Shown here: piece by piece, positions 17,133 through 25,584 of the stretch
Layout of the letters: each line of letters opens with the position of its first letter
How positions within the stretch are numbered: position 1 is the first letter of the stretch
Assembly: GCF_008727925.1 (NCBI RefSeq)
Contig: NZ_VTWT01000011.1
Span: 62,001-126,000 of the forward strand
Direction: 5' to 3'
Origin: Adhaeribacter soli
GTDB lineage: Bacteria > Bacteroidota > Bacteroidia > Cytophagales > Hymenobacteraceae
Length of the DNA: 64,000 nucleotides
The notes under the pieces: generated by a model
What the model was told of the DNA's origin: nothing
Databases searched by the model: none
Seen by the model: the letters and a program-made list of their open reading frames with translations, nothing else
Made by a program: the position numbers and the translations under genes

Positions 17133-18338
17133 ATGAAAGAAGCATATCTCCTCGACGGCATCAGAACGCCGATCGGCAGTTTTGGCGGCAAACTCGGACC
17201 GGTACGCGCCGATGATCTGGCGGCTATGGTGATCAGGGAAATAGTTCGCCGGAACCCGGAAATTCCCGCGGATGCCTACGACGACGTAATGCTGGGTTGC
17301 CATAATCAGGCCGGCGAAGATAACCGCAACGTGGCCCGGATGGCGCTGCTATTGGCCGGCTTGCCGGTAACGGTACCCGGCGAAACCATAAACCGCCTTT
17401 GTTCATCGGGTATGTCTACCATTGTCCATGCTTTGCGGGCCATAAGGGCAGGAGACGGCGATATTTTCATCAGCGGCGGCATTGAGCACATGACCCGGGG
17501 ACCGTTTGTAATTTCCAAGGTATCGAAAGCTTTCGGCAACGATGCGAAAATGGAAGATTCCAGTTTTGGCTGGCGATTCGTAAACCCGAAAATGAAGGAA
17601 ATGTACGGCGTAGACCCCATGGGCGTAACGGCGGAGAACCTGGCCGAAATGTACCAGATCTCGCGGGAAGACCAGGATCTGTTTGCCTACCGTTCGCAGA
17701 TGAAAGCTGCTAAAGCACAGAAAAACGGAATTCTGGACGAAGAAATTATGCCGGTACTCATTCCCCAAAAAAAAGGCGATCCGGAGATATTTTCCGAAGA
17801 TGAATTTGTAAAGCCCGATACTACGCTGGAAGTGCTGGCCAAACTAAAACCGGTCTTCAAGCAAAACGGTACGGTTACGGCCGGAAATGCCGCCGGCCTC
17901 AACGACGGCGCCGCTGCCACCATTATTGTTTCGGAAGATGCCGTAAAAGAATACAACCTAAAACCTTTGGCCCGGATCCTGGGCTCAGCGGTAGTTGGCG
18001 TAGAGCCCCGCATCATGGGCATCGGACCGGTGCCGGCTACTAAAAAAGTGCTGCAGAAAACCGGCCTTACCCTGGATGATATGGACATTATAGAACTGAA
18101 CGAAGCCTTCGCCGCCCAAAGCTTAGCCTGTATCCGCGAGCTTGGGCTGGAAGACGACGATCCGCGGATAAACGTGAATGGCGGCGCAATCGCTTTCGGT
18201 CACCCGCTGGGCATTTCCGGCACCCGCATTGTACACACCGCCGCCTTAAGTTTGCAGCGGCAAAAGAAAAGGTACGCCCTGGCTACCTTATGCGTAGGCG
18301 TAGGGCAGGGGTATGCTATGATCCTTGAGAGGGTTTAA
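17133..18338 (+). CDS. pcaF: 3-oxoadipyl-CoA thiolase (acetyl-CoA acyltransferase family)
   Basis: The 401-residue thiolase carries the acyl-accepting Cys90 (NRLCSSGMSTI), the NVNGGAIAFGHPLGISG histidine motif and the second cysteine in TLCVGVGQG. It would cleave 3-oxoadipyl-CoA with CoA to succinyl-CoA and acetyl-CoA, completing the beta-ketoadipate pathway. The CVGVGQG ending resembles PcaF/PaaJ thiolases more than acetoacetyl-CoA thiolases, and the operon context agrees. Plain acetyl-CoA acetyltransferase activity remains possible. Its ATG follows the FUSC-like gene by 11 bases. A strong terminator lies 250 bases downstream. Confidence 0.9.
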   Translation: MKEAYLLDGIRTPIGSFGGKLGPVRADDLAAMVIREIVRRNPEIPADAYDDVMLGCHNQAGEDNRNVARMALLLAGLPVTVPGETINRLCSSGMSTIVHALRAIRAGDGDIFISGGIEHMTRGPFVISKVSKAFGNDAKMEDSSFGWRFVNPKMKEMYGVDPMGVTAENLAEMYQISREDQDLFAYRSQMKAAKAQKNGILDEEIMPVLIPQKKGDPEIFSEDEFVKPDTTLEVLAKLKPVFKQNGTVTAGNAAGLNDGAAATIIVSEDAVKEYNLKPLARILGSAVVGVEPRIMGIGPVPATKKVLQKTGLTLDDMDIIELNEAFAAQSLACIRELGLEDDDPRINVNGGAIAFGHPLGISGTRIVHTAALSLQRQKKRYALATLCVGVGQGYAMILERV

Positions 18339-18594
18339 CCTTGCCGGGTAAAATGGTTATCGATGGAAACTAGATTATAACCAATTGTCATGTTGAGCGC
18401 TAGCGAAACAACTCATCGGCTCTTAGCAGAATCGTTGCTACCAGGTGTAAAAGAGGCCCTTCACTTGTGTTTCTCAAAATGCTCCGGAGCAGGCATAATG
18501 ATAGTAATTATGAAACAGTTTCTGGTTTAGTGGTAAAATTCAGTTAACCGTACGGACCGGGAAAATGAATTAACTTCCAGCATATTAAAAACAG

Positions 18595-18632
18595 AACCCC
18601 AGCTTCATTTGCTGAAGCTGGGGTTTTGTTTT
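18595..18632 (+). terminator. Strong terminator after pcaF
   Basis: AACCCCAGCTTCA at 18595-18607 pairs perfectly with TGAAGCTGGGGTT at 18613-18625, with a 5-base loop and then TTGTTTTATTT. An upstream AAAAACAG flank gives it some bidirectional character. Confidence 0.88.
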
Positions 18633-18704
18633 ATTTAAAGTAAGGTAATTCAGAAATCAAATAAACTTCTGAATTGCTACCAATCCAGATACTAATGCTG
18701 CAAA

Positions 18705-18847
18705 TTCATTGCCGTCTGCTTTAGCTGGCGGTAGAATAGGTTACTAAATCCGGCTTTAGCCAAACGATACATTTGCAGAACGATAGATTAGGCCAAAGCC
18801 AATAATTTGTTTTTCCGAAACCGTCAGCTAAAGCAGACGGCAATGAA
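18705..18847. repeat. MITE-like element, copy 1 (143 bp)
   Basis: The left terminus at 18705-18731 and the inverted right terminus at 18821-18847 are 27-base arms (TTCATTGCCGTCTGC and GCAGACGGCAATGAA ends). The interior has AATCCGGCTTTAGCCAAAC and GATTAGGCCAAAGCC, shared with copy 3. No ORF lies within. Confidence 0.85.
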
Positions 18848-18931
18848 GTTTTTCTTTTTAAAACTTCGGCGGAATTAGGGCTTAAGTCAAAAGCAACTTA
18901 CCTGGATGGGATATAAATCCGGTATTGGTGT

Positions 18932-19582
18932 TTAACTCTTAAGATTGCTGCCAGTCAGGTTGTAAATATCCTTGATCTCCTCCAGGATCTGCCGGAAATT
19001 GATCTCCAGATCCTTAATTCTTCCGTTGTGAATATCGAACACCCAGCCGTGTACCTCCGGGAAGCCGTTGGTTTCATAGCTGAGTTGTACAGCTGCGGTT
19101 TTCAGAATGTTTACGCACTGCTCCCGCACGTTCAGCTCCACCAGCCGGTTATAGCGTTCGTGCTCATCCGAAATCGCATCCAGTTCCGCTTTGTGAAACC
19201 GGTATACATCGCGGATATTGCGCAGCCAGGGGTTTAAAAGGCCTAAATCTTTGGGCACCATGGCCGCTTTCACCCCGCCGCATTCGTAATGGCCGCAAAC
19301 AATAATATGCTTTACCTGCAGGTGCCGCACGGCGTAATTAATAACCGCCATAACGTTCAGGTCTACGTTGTTTACCAGGTTGGCAATGTTGCGGTGCACA
19401 AAAACCTCGCCCGGGCCTAATCCCATCAATTCCTCGGCCGTAACCCGGCTGTCGCTGCAGCCGATGTAGAGGTAGTCGGGGTTTTGTTCTTTGGCAAGTT
19501 GCGCGAAAAAGTCGGGGTTGCTGCCGGTCTTTTGTGCGACCCATTTGCGGTTATTCTCAAAAATTTCTTCGTAAGTGGCCAT
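18932..19582 (-). CDS. can: Beta-class carbonic anhydrase
   Basis: The 216-residue protein interconverts CO2 and bicarbonate. The zinc ligands C42, H98 and C101 and the catalytic D44/R46 pair are visible (YIGCSDSRV, then VCGHYECGGVKAA). VFVHRNIANLV follows the first motif as in type I beta enzymes. The length is as expected for bacterial can/cynT products. It is monocistronic and convergent with pcaF. No signal peptide, so cytoplasmic. Confidence 0.92.
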   Translation of the reverse strand: MATYEEIFENNRKWVAQKTGSNPDFFAQLAKEQNPDYLYIGCSDSRVTAEELMGLGPGEVFVHRNIANLVNNVDLNVMAVINYAVRHLQVKHIIVCGHYECGGVKAAMVPKDLGLLNPWLRNIRDVYRFHKAELDAISDEHERYNRLVELNVREQCVNILKTAAVQLSYETNGFPEVHGWVFDIHNGRIKDLEINFRQILEEIKDIYNLTGSNLKS

Positions 19583-20246
19583 GTGTTTCAGTTTGTCTTT
19601 ATCGGTTCAGTTCAGTCTTGGTTAATCTTTTTTCTGCCGCTTTCTATTATTCAGGAATTAGTTTTCAGGAAACCTTTAACTGTACTCAGGCTGATCTATC
19701 TCCGGTAGATTAGAGCTTCAATTGTAATTCCGGAAAAATACGCAATCACAGCTAAAGCGACAAAACCAGAATCAGGAAGTTTTCGGCACGGCTTTCAGTA
19801 AGCACCTTTTCTGGCAGAAATAATAAGCCAAATTCATTGCCGTCTGCTTTAGCTGATGGAAAGCAGACTGTTTCTGACTGGGAGAGAAATCTGGCTAAAG
19901 CCCATTAACAGCTTTTTAAAACCGTCGGCTAAAGCAGACGGCAATGAATTCTTATGCGTTAAAATGTGGCCAGACCCCGCGTTATGCTGCTAACCAATCC
20001 TGAAAACCAGGTTATCTAAACTTATCACGGAAAATAAGGTTAAACCCTTAGCACGAAAACCGGAGGGTTTTTAAATAAACGCTACCGAATTGAACTGAAA
20101 AACCAGACTCCCAGGCGCTTGGCTGACATTATTTTTCTGAAGTCAGAATTTTTGTAAAGGAGAAAATTATTATTCAGTAAAGGATTTAGCTACAGGTAAG
20201 AAAATAAAAGCTTGAAAAGAACTGGCTCAGCCAGTAAAGTAAAACC
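19583..20246. other. Intergenic region with MITE-like copy 2
   Basis: It lies between divergent carbonic anhydrase and VOC dioxygenase genes and should hold both promoters. Besides the element at 19833-19948 there is a weak AAACCCT/AGGGTTT hairpin near 20042-20072. No gene is seen. Confidence 0.6.
19833..19948. repeat. MITE-like element, copy 2 (116 bp)
   Basis: It starts TTCATTGCCGTCTGC at 19833 and ends with the inverted arm at 19922-19948. The interior is shorter than in copies 1 and 3 but keeps an ATCTGGCTAAAGCC word. Confidence 0.82.
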
Positions 20247-21182
20247 ATGGAAAACACAATACTGGGCCTGCATCATATTACGGCGCTAGCCGGTAAGGCC
20301 AGACAAAACCTCGAATTTTATACCCGGGTGTTAGGCCTCCGCCTGCTCAAAAAAACCGTGAACTTCGACGATCCGGGTACCTACCATTTATATTATGGCG
20401 ACGAACGCGGAAGCGCCGGAACCATCATGACTTTTTTCCCCTACGAAGGCGCGCGGCAAGGCCGGCCCGGCACGGGCATGGCTACCGATATTGCTTATGC
20501 CGTTCCCGAAGGAAGCTTTGGTTTCTGGGAAGACCGCTTCGCCAAACACCAGGTCCGTTACAGCAAGCCAACCGAAAAATTCGAGCGGCAGGTTTTAGCT
20601 TTCCAGGATCCGGACGGGCTGAAGCTGGAGCTGGTGGAAACCGGCGGACAGGACACGCGCAAAGGCTGGGAAACCGCCGACGTGCAGACAAAAGTAGCGC
20701 TGAAAGGTTTTCAGGGCGTAACGCTAACCGTGAAAGAGAAGGGGCCAACGGCTTTAGTTTTAACCGATATTTTCGGCTATAAACTCCGGGAACAAAAAGG
20801 CAATCAGCATCGCTACGCAACCGATGCGGTAGCATCTGCCAATATCATAGACCTGGTAGAACTTCCAAACCAGGACCGCGGCCTAGGTGGTGCCGGCACG
20901 AACCACCACATTGCTTTCCGGGTAAAGAACGAAGAAGTACTGATGGAATTCCACGATAAGATCGCCCGGCTCGGGTTTAACATCACGCATAAAATAGACC
21001 GGAATTACTTTTACTCGCTTTACTTCCGTGAGCCCGGCGGTATCCTGTTTGAGATCGCTACAGATAACCCCGGCTTTGGCATCGATGAGCCTTGGGATAA
21101 GTTAGGTTCCGGTTTGCTGTTGCCGCCGCAATACGAGCCGCGCCGTGCCGAAATAGAAGCCGTTTTACCCAAGCTTGATTAA
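20247..21182 (+). CDS. VOC-family ring-cleaving dioxygenase (MhqO/LinE-like)
   Basis: The 311-residue protein has two vicinal-oxygen-chelate (glyoxalase) modules. The first begins GLHHITALAGKARQNLEFY and the second has NHHIAFRVKNEE and GGILFEIATD, which supply His/His/Glu-type metal ligands. It matches the MhqO/MhqA/YkcA family of putative ring-cleaving dioxygenases acting on hydroquinones. In Bacillus subtilis such a gene sits with the esterase mhqD under the quinone-sensing MhqR; here an MhqD-like gene lies two genes downstream. Quinone detoxification is therefore likely. A role linked to the catechol cluster 2 kb upstream is possible but less supported. Confidence 0.82.
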   Translation: MENTILGLHHITALAGKARQNLEFYTRVLGLRLLKKTVNFDDPGTYHLYYGDERGSAGTIMTFFPYEGARQGRPGTGMATDIAYAVPEGSFGFWEDRFAKHQVRYSKPTEKFERQVLAFQDPDGLKLELVETGGQDTRKGWETADVQTKVALKGFQGVTLTVKEKGPTALVLTDIFGYKLREQKGNQHRYATDAVASANIIDLVELPNQDRGLGGAGTNHHIAFRVKNEEVLMEFHDKIARLGFNITHKIDRNYFYSLYFREPGGILFEIATDNPGFGIDEPWDKLGSGLLLPPQYEPRRAEIEAVLPKLD

Positions 21183-21244
21183 ACGAAGTGTAAGACAAAT
21201 TCAAAATTCCAGTAAATATCCTTCACCGCCTTAGCCTTACCTGC

Positions 21245-21607
21245 ATGGAAACTTTTGCAATTACCCGGGTATATGCCGATGAGAAGGGGGAAAGCCATTT
21301 TGAAGATATCTCCAGGCCTTTGATTCCGGAGGGGGAACTGGGTTTTCTTTCGGAACCGGAAGAAGTAAAAGAAATTGTATTCCGTAAAGTGCTGCCCACC
21401 TACGACTATGATTTTCACCAGGCTCCGGCACGGCAATACATCATGCTGCTGGACGGCGAAATTGAAATAGAAACTTCGCGGGGTGACAAAAGGCAATTCA
21501 AAGCAGGTGAAATTTTACTCGTAGAAAATACCAGCGGAAAAGGGCACCGGACGCGCAATTTGCAGCCGGTTGTCCGGAATTCCGTTTTTGTTACCCTGGC
21601 CGATTAA
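21245..21607 (+). CDS. Small cupin-domain protein
   Basis: The 120-residue protein has a single cupin barrel: ARQYIMLLDGEIEIETSRGDKRQFKAGEI is the central pattern and GKGHRTRNLQP the second motif. Only part of the usual metal-ligand set is seen (few histidines), so it may bind ligand without metal. It lies between the VOC dioxygenase and the MhqD-like esterase, all on the plus strand. A role in the same stress response is inferred from position only. Confidence 0.75.
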   Translation: METFAITRVYADEKGESHFEDISRPLIPEGELGFLSEPEEVKEIVFRKVLPTYDYDFHQAPARQYIMLLDGEIEIETSRGDKRQFKAGEILLVENTSGKGHRTRNLQPVVRNSVFVTLAD

Positions 21608-21664
21608 ACCCGAAAGTAGAAATGAAACTAGTACACTTTCAAGTTAATATACTAGCATTTGCTT

Positions 21665-21715
21665 GACGGGATTTGTAATCCCGTCTTAACCGAGCCGTGG
21701 GATTTGTAATCCCAC
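21665..21715. repeat. Two GGGATTTGTAATCCC palindromes
   Basis: GACGGGATTTGTAATCCCGTC at 21665-21685 (trimmed core GGGATTTGTAATCCC) and GTGGGATTTGTAATCCCAC at 21697-21715 stand 11 bases apart. This is a dispersed palindrome known in Bacteroidota intergenic DNA. It lies between the cupin and esterase genes. Confidence 0.8.
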
Positions 21716-21777
21716 TTTCTAAAAATTAATTTGACAGTCTACCAGAAATGGTTTTTAATTCTTCATAAAGCAGCATT

Positions 21778-22428
21778 ATGAACGCAACTCAAAAGCAGGT
21801 CATTACCCAGGGCAAACCCTTATCCGAAACCGGTAAAGCCCTGATTCTGGTGCACGGCCGGGGCGCATCTGCGGAAAGTATTCTGGACTTAGCCAGGCAT
21901 TTACCCGTGGCAGAATTTACCCTTTTTGCCCCGCAGGCTGCCAACCATACCTGGTACCCGTACAGCTTTATGGCGCCCGAATCGCAAAACCAGCCGCACC
22001 TGGATAATGCGTTGGCGGTATTGAACGGCCTGGTAAAAAGCATTACCGGACAGGGGATTTCAGCCGATAAAATCTACCTGGCCGGCTTTTCCCAGGGTGC
22101 CTGCCTGACAGCCGAATACGCTACCCGCCATGCCCGGCAATATGGAGGCCTCTGCATTTTCACGGGAGGGCTCATTGGTCAGCATATAAACCGGGACAAG
22201 TATAAAGGGAATTTCCAGGGCACGCCCGTGCTCATTACCACCGGCGATCCAGACGCTCATGTACCGGTAAGCCGGGTAGAAGAAACCGTGCAAATCATGG
22301 AAGGGTTGGGCGCATCGGTAACCAAAAAGATCTATCCGGGCAGGCCACACACCATTTTGCAGGAAGAAATAACCCTGGCCTGCCAGATCCTCGCACCTCC
22401 CGGCGATAAGAAAAACGTAACCCAATAA
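21778..22428 (+). CDS. MhqD-like phospholipase/carboxylesterase (alpha/beta hydrolase)
   Basis: The 216-residue alpha/beta hydrolase belongs to the phospholipase/carboxylesterase family 2. The nucleophile is S105 in LAGFSQGACL, the acid is in TTGDPDAHVP and the histidine in GRPHTIL. HGRGASAES near residue 26 forms the oxyanion-side loop. Bacillus MhqD has the same fold and accompanies MhqO in quinone and catechol stress, and the VOC dioxygenase upstream agrees. The exact substrate is unknown. It is followed 4 bases later by a GNAT gene, so the two are co-transcribed. Confidence 0.8.
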   Translation: MNATQKQVITQGKPLSETGKALILVHGRGASAESILDLARHLPVAEFTLFAPQAANHTWYPYSFMAPESQNQPHLDNALAVLNGLVKSITGQGISADKIYLAGFSQGACLTAEYATRHARQYGGLCIFTGGLIGQHINRDKYKGNFQGTPVLITTGDPDAHVPVSRVEETVQIMEGLGASVTKKIYPGRPHTILQEEITLACQILAPPGDKKNVTQ

Positions 22429-22432
22429 GCAA

Positions 22433-22732
22433 ATGGAGCTAAACGTAAAAGATAATCCCGCCAGACACCGCTTCGAAGCCACGGTAGAAGGAAAAACGGC
22501 CTTCGTCGATTACCGGCGAAAGCCCGGCGTAATAAAAGTAATGCACACCGAAGTGCCCAAAGAGCTCGAAGGCCGCGGCATCGCCAGCTCCATGACCAGG
22601 CAAGTGCTCCAGCAGATCGCAGCGGAAAGATTAGAGCTCATCCCCATTTGTCCTTACATGCAATCTTACCTGAAAAAGCACCCAGAATACCAATCACTCA
22701 TCAATATCAGGTTCGATAAAAGTAAACAGTAA
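22433..22732 (+). CDS. Small GNAT-type N-acetyltransferase (YidJ/Gtn-like)
   Basis: The 99-residue protein is the minimal single-domain GNAT family. VDYRRKPGVIKVMHTEVP is followed by the acetyl-CoA loop LEGRGIASSMTRQVLQ and then LIPICPYMQSYLKKHPEY. The fold is complete for this short family (about 90-100 residues). The substrate is unknown. It starts 4 bases after the esterase stop. Confidence 0.85.
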   Translation: MELNVKDNPARHRFEATVEGKTAFVDYRRKPGVIKVMHTEVPKELEGRGIASSMTRQVLQQIAAERLELIPICPYMQSYLKKHPEYQSLINIRFDKSKQ

Positions 22733-23306
22733 CTGACCTTCCAGGGTTAGTTTTAACTATCCTGCAAGTTTAGCTTTGGTTGCCATGAAATTCCGGAGTA
22801 ATTAGTCCGCAACTTTTGCCCGTTATGATCAGCCTTCAGGCCTAATCCTTTCTCCCAGCACTTTTCAGATTTGAAAAAGCACTATTAAAATTCGATTCAT
22901 TTCGATTTCATTGCCGTCTGCTTTAGCTGACGGTTAAGAAGAAAGCAAATCCGGCTTTAGCCAAACAATGCATTTATAGAAAAGGATTTAGGCCAAAATC
23001 ATGGATAAAGCCTGAAGTCCGTCAGCTAAAGCAGACGGCAATGAATTTTCCCAAAGGAAGAAATAACTTGCACAAGTAGCCTTTTTATTTGATGCCTGAT
23101 CCCGGTTAATAGCCTGACAGGCAATCCTCTTAATTTCATTCGCCACATCCTTATTCCAGTACTTAGCAAAGATATTTTTGTTCCTAACAAAACAAGACAA
23201 CAGGTTTGTATCGGTGAATGGGTTGCCCTCTTAATCGCACCATAATGGAATCGAAGAAAGCTCCGATTATTGAGCTGCAGGAATCCTGGCAATTTGAAGG
23301 AGTGTA
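22733..23306. other. Intergenic region with MITE-like copy 3
   Basis: It separates the GNAT gene (plus) from the response regulator (minus); the two are convergent. The element at 22907-23045 is the only clear feature. Minus-strand frames here run through the repeat and are not credible genes. Confidence 0.7.
22907..23045. repeat. MITE-like element, copy 3 (139 bp)
   Basis: The left terminus at 22907-22933 and the inverted right terminus at 23019-23045 are perfect 27-base inverted copies. The interior shares AATCCGGCTTTAGCCAAAC and GATTTAGGCCAAA with copy 1. It is non-coding and convergently flanked. Confidence 0.88.
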
Positions 23307-24008
<702 letters not shown>

Positions 24009-24107
24009 TGTGGTGGCTTTAAGAATGAATATTCGGTTTACTTTTTAGCAGCAAGGAATAGCGTTTTTCTGATCTTTACAATTACATTTCCGCCTGCTAT
24101 TAAAAGA

Positions 24108-24139
24108 ATTGCTGTTTTAAGGCATTGCTGTTTTAAGGC
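24108..24139. repeat. Exact 16-bp tandem duplication between kinase and regulator genes
   Basis: ATTGCTGTTTTAAGGC occurs twice head to tail (24108-24123 and 24124-24139) in the gap between the kinase stop and the regulator start. Confidence 0.85.
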
Positions 24140-24148
24140 TTTTTGGTT

Positions 24149-25441
24149 TCAGGACGCAAACGGAAAATACAATTCGAAGCGGCTGCCCTGGTTTTCCCGG
24201 CTGTTGAGCTGAATGGTTCCCTGGTGAGCCTCCATGATGGTTTTAACGTAGCTCAAGCCGAGGCCGAAGCCCTTCACGTTGTGCAGGTTGCCAGTAGGTA
24301 CGCGGTAGAATTTATCGAATACATACTGCTGTACTTCTTTGCTGATGCCCAGGCCTTTGTCGGCAATGGAAATGAGAATGCCGTTCTGGTGGTTACGGGT
24401 GCTCACTTCAATTTCCGGGGCCTGCGGCGAATACTTTTCGGCGTTATCGAGCAGGTTATAAACTACGTTGGTCAGGTGCAGGCTGTCGGCCAGGATCTCG
24501 GCATTTTCCGCCTGCAGATTGAAATGAACCTGGCCGGCACGTTTCTGTAAACGAAGGTGCAGGCTTTGCATGGTATCCTGAATTACCTGGTGCACGTTGG
24601 TGCTGGTTTTACGCAGGGCGAGTTCTTTTTTTTCCAGCACCGCCATTTGCAGTACTCGTTCCACCTGGGCTTTCAGGCGTTCGTTTTCCTGGTAAATGAT
24701 CTGGTGGTAACGTTCGGTTTTGTGGGGCGGCAAACTGTTGCCCTGGGTGCGCAGCATTTCGCTGGCAATGGCAATGTTGGTGATCGGGGTTTGCAGCTCA
24801 TGGGTCATGTTGTTGATGAAGTTCTCTTTCATTTCTGAAAGCTTTTTTTCTTTCAGAATGGAAAGAAGCGTATAGGCAAAAAAGATCACCACCACCAGCA
24901 AAGCCAGTGTGGAATACAGCCAGAGAGTCATTTCGCTGAAAATGTAGGTGGTTTTACCCGGGAATACTACGGCAAAATTATAGCGGCCGGCAGCTTTTTT
25001 ACCCGTAACCATACCGTTTTCCGCGCTGCTTTCCGGGGCATTATCCGCTTCTTTTTTTGGGTGGGTGGCCGGTACATAGTTCCCGAAAACCAGGGTGTCG
25101 TCGGAGGCGTTTAAAATGCCGTATTCATAATTCACTTCCAGGCGCCGCTTCGAAAATTCCTTTTTCAGCAGGGTATCCAATTCCTTTGCTTCGATGGGGG
25201 CGTTTACCTGGGCCAGGAAAAAGCTCGACGATAATTGCTGCACCGGTGGCGTGGCCGCAGTAAGGCCGGAATCGGCCAGGATCTTCTGTGAAATATGTTG
25301 CAGCGCGACGTTCACCGCCAGGTTAAATTCTTTTTCTTCCAGCGAATACGCCTTCTGCAGCCAGGTTAACTGTACGCCCAGCAAACCGGCCAGCGACAGC
25401 GTGGCCAGCACGATAATCATGCGGATCTTTTTACGGCTCAT
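24149..25441 (-). CDS. Membrane sensor histidine kinase (RprX-like)
   Basis: The 430-residue kinase has a membrane helix near the N-terminus (about 8-28), a periplasmic sensor region to about 173, and a second helix (about 174-194). HisKA carries the phosphoacceptor H214 in NMTHELQTPITN; the usual HELKTP is HELQTP here. HATPase_c has VYNLLDNAEKYSP, ISIADKGLGIS and GFGLGLSYVKTIME. It pairs with the response regulator downstream. It is divergent from the GT117 gene, sharing a 143-base promoter region with phased repeats. The signal sensed is unknown. Confidence 0.9.
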   Translation of the reverse strand: MSRKKIRMIIVLATLSLAGLLGVQLTWLQKAYSLEEKEFNLAVNVALQHISQKILADSGLTAATPPVQQLSSSFFLAQVNAPIEAKELDTLLKKEFSKRRLEVNYEYGILNASDDTLVFGNYVPATHPKKEADNAPESSAENGMVTGKKAAGRYNFAVVFPGKTTYIFSEMTLWLYSTLALLVVVIFFAYTLLSILKEKKLSEMKENFINNMTHELQTPITNIAIASEMLRTQGNSLPPHKTERYHQIIYQENERLKAQVERVLQMAVLEKKELALRKTSTNVHQVIQDTMQSLHLRLQKRAGQVHFNLQAENAEILADSLHLTNVVYNLLDNAEKYSPQAPEIEVSTRNHQNGILISIADKGLGISKEVQQYVFDKFYRVPTGNLHNVKGFGLGLSYVKTIMEAHQGTIQLNSRENQGSRFELYFPFAS

Positions 25442-25480
25442 AATCCAAAATTAAGGTTTTTTGCAAAGGCTAAAAGGAAT

Positions 25481-25538
25481 TTAACATTTCATTAACATCC
25501 TTTTACAAACACTTAACCTTTTTTAACATTTCATTAAC
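25481..25538. promoter_or_regulatory. Array of six helically phased TTAAC boxes (candidate response-regulator operator)
   Basis: TTAAC begins at 25481, 25492, 25513, 25523 and 25534, and a degenerate TTTAC at about 25502. The spacings are 10-11 bases, one DNA turn. Two 16-base copies of TTAACATTTCATTAAC lie within. OmpR/PhoB-type regulators bind such direct repeats with 11-base periodicity. The array lies in the divergent promoter of the histidine kinase and the GT117 gene. The regulator identity is inferred. Confidence 0.7.
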
Positions 25539-25560
25539 CAGGCGGCTTTTCTTTCCGGCG

Positions 25561-25568
25561 TAGGTTTG
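25561..25568 (+). promoter_or_regulatory. Candidate Bacteroidota -7 box for the GT117 gene
   Basis: TAGGTTTG matches the TAnnTTTG -7 consensus and lies 17 bases before the ATG. No good -33 TTTG is seen 19-21 bases upstream; instead the TTAAC array ends there, as would fit an activated promoter. Confidence 0.45.
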
Positions 25569-25584
25569 CTAAAAACTCCCGCTT

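Larger units (their letters stand above)
18339..18931. other. Intergenic region between convergent pcaF and carbonic anhydrase genes
   Basis: It contains a degenerate GTCATGTTGAGCGCTAGCG-type repeat (about 18390-18500), the terminator at 18595-18632 and the MITE-like element at 18705-18847. No gene is seen. Confidence 0.7.

Noticed and set aside
18705-23045. CRISPR array
   Set aside because: The repeats are inverted termini of separate elements about 1-3 kb apart, not evenly spaced direct repeats, and no cas genes are present.
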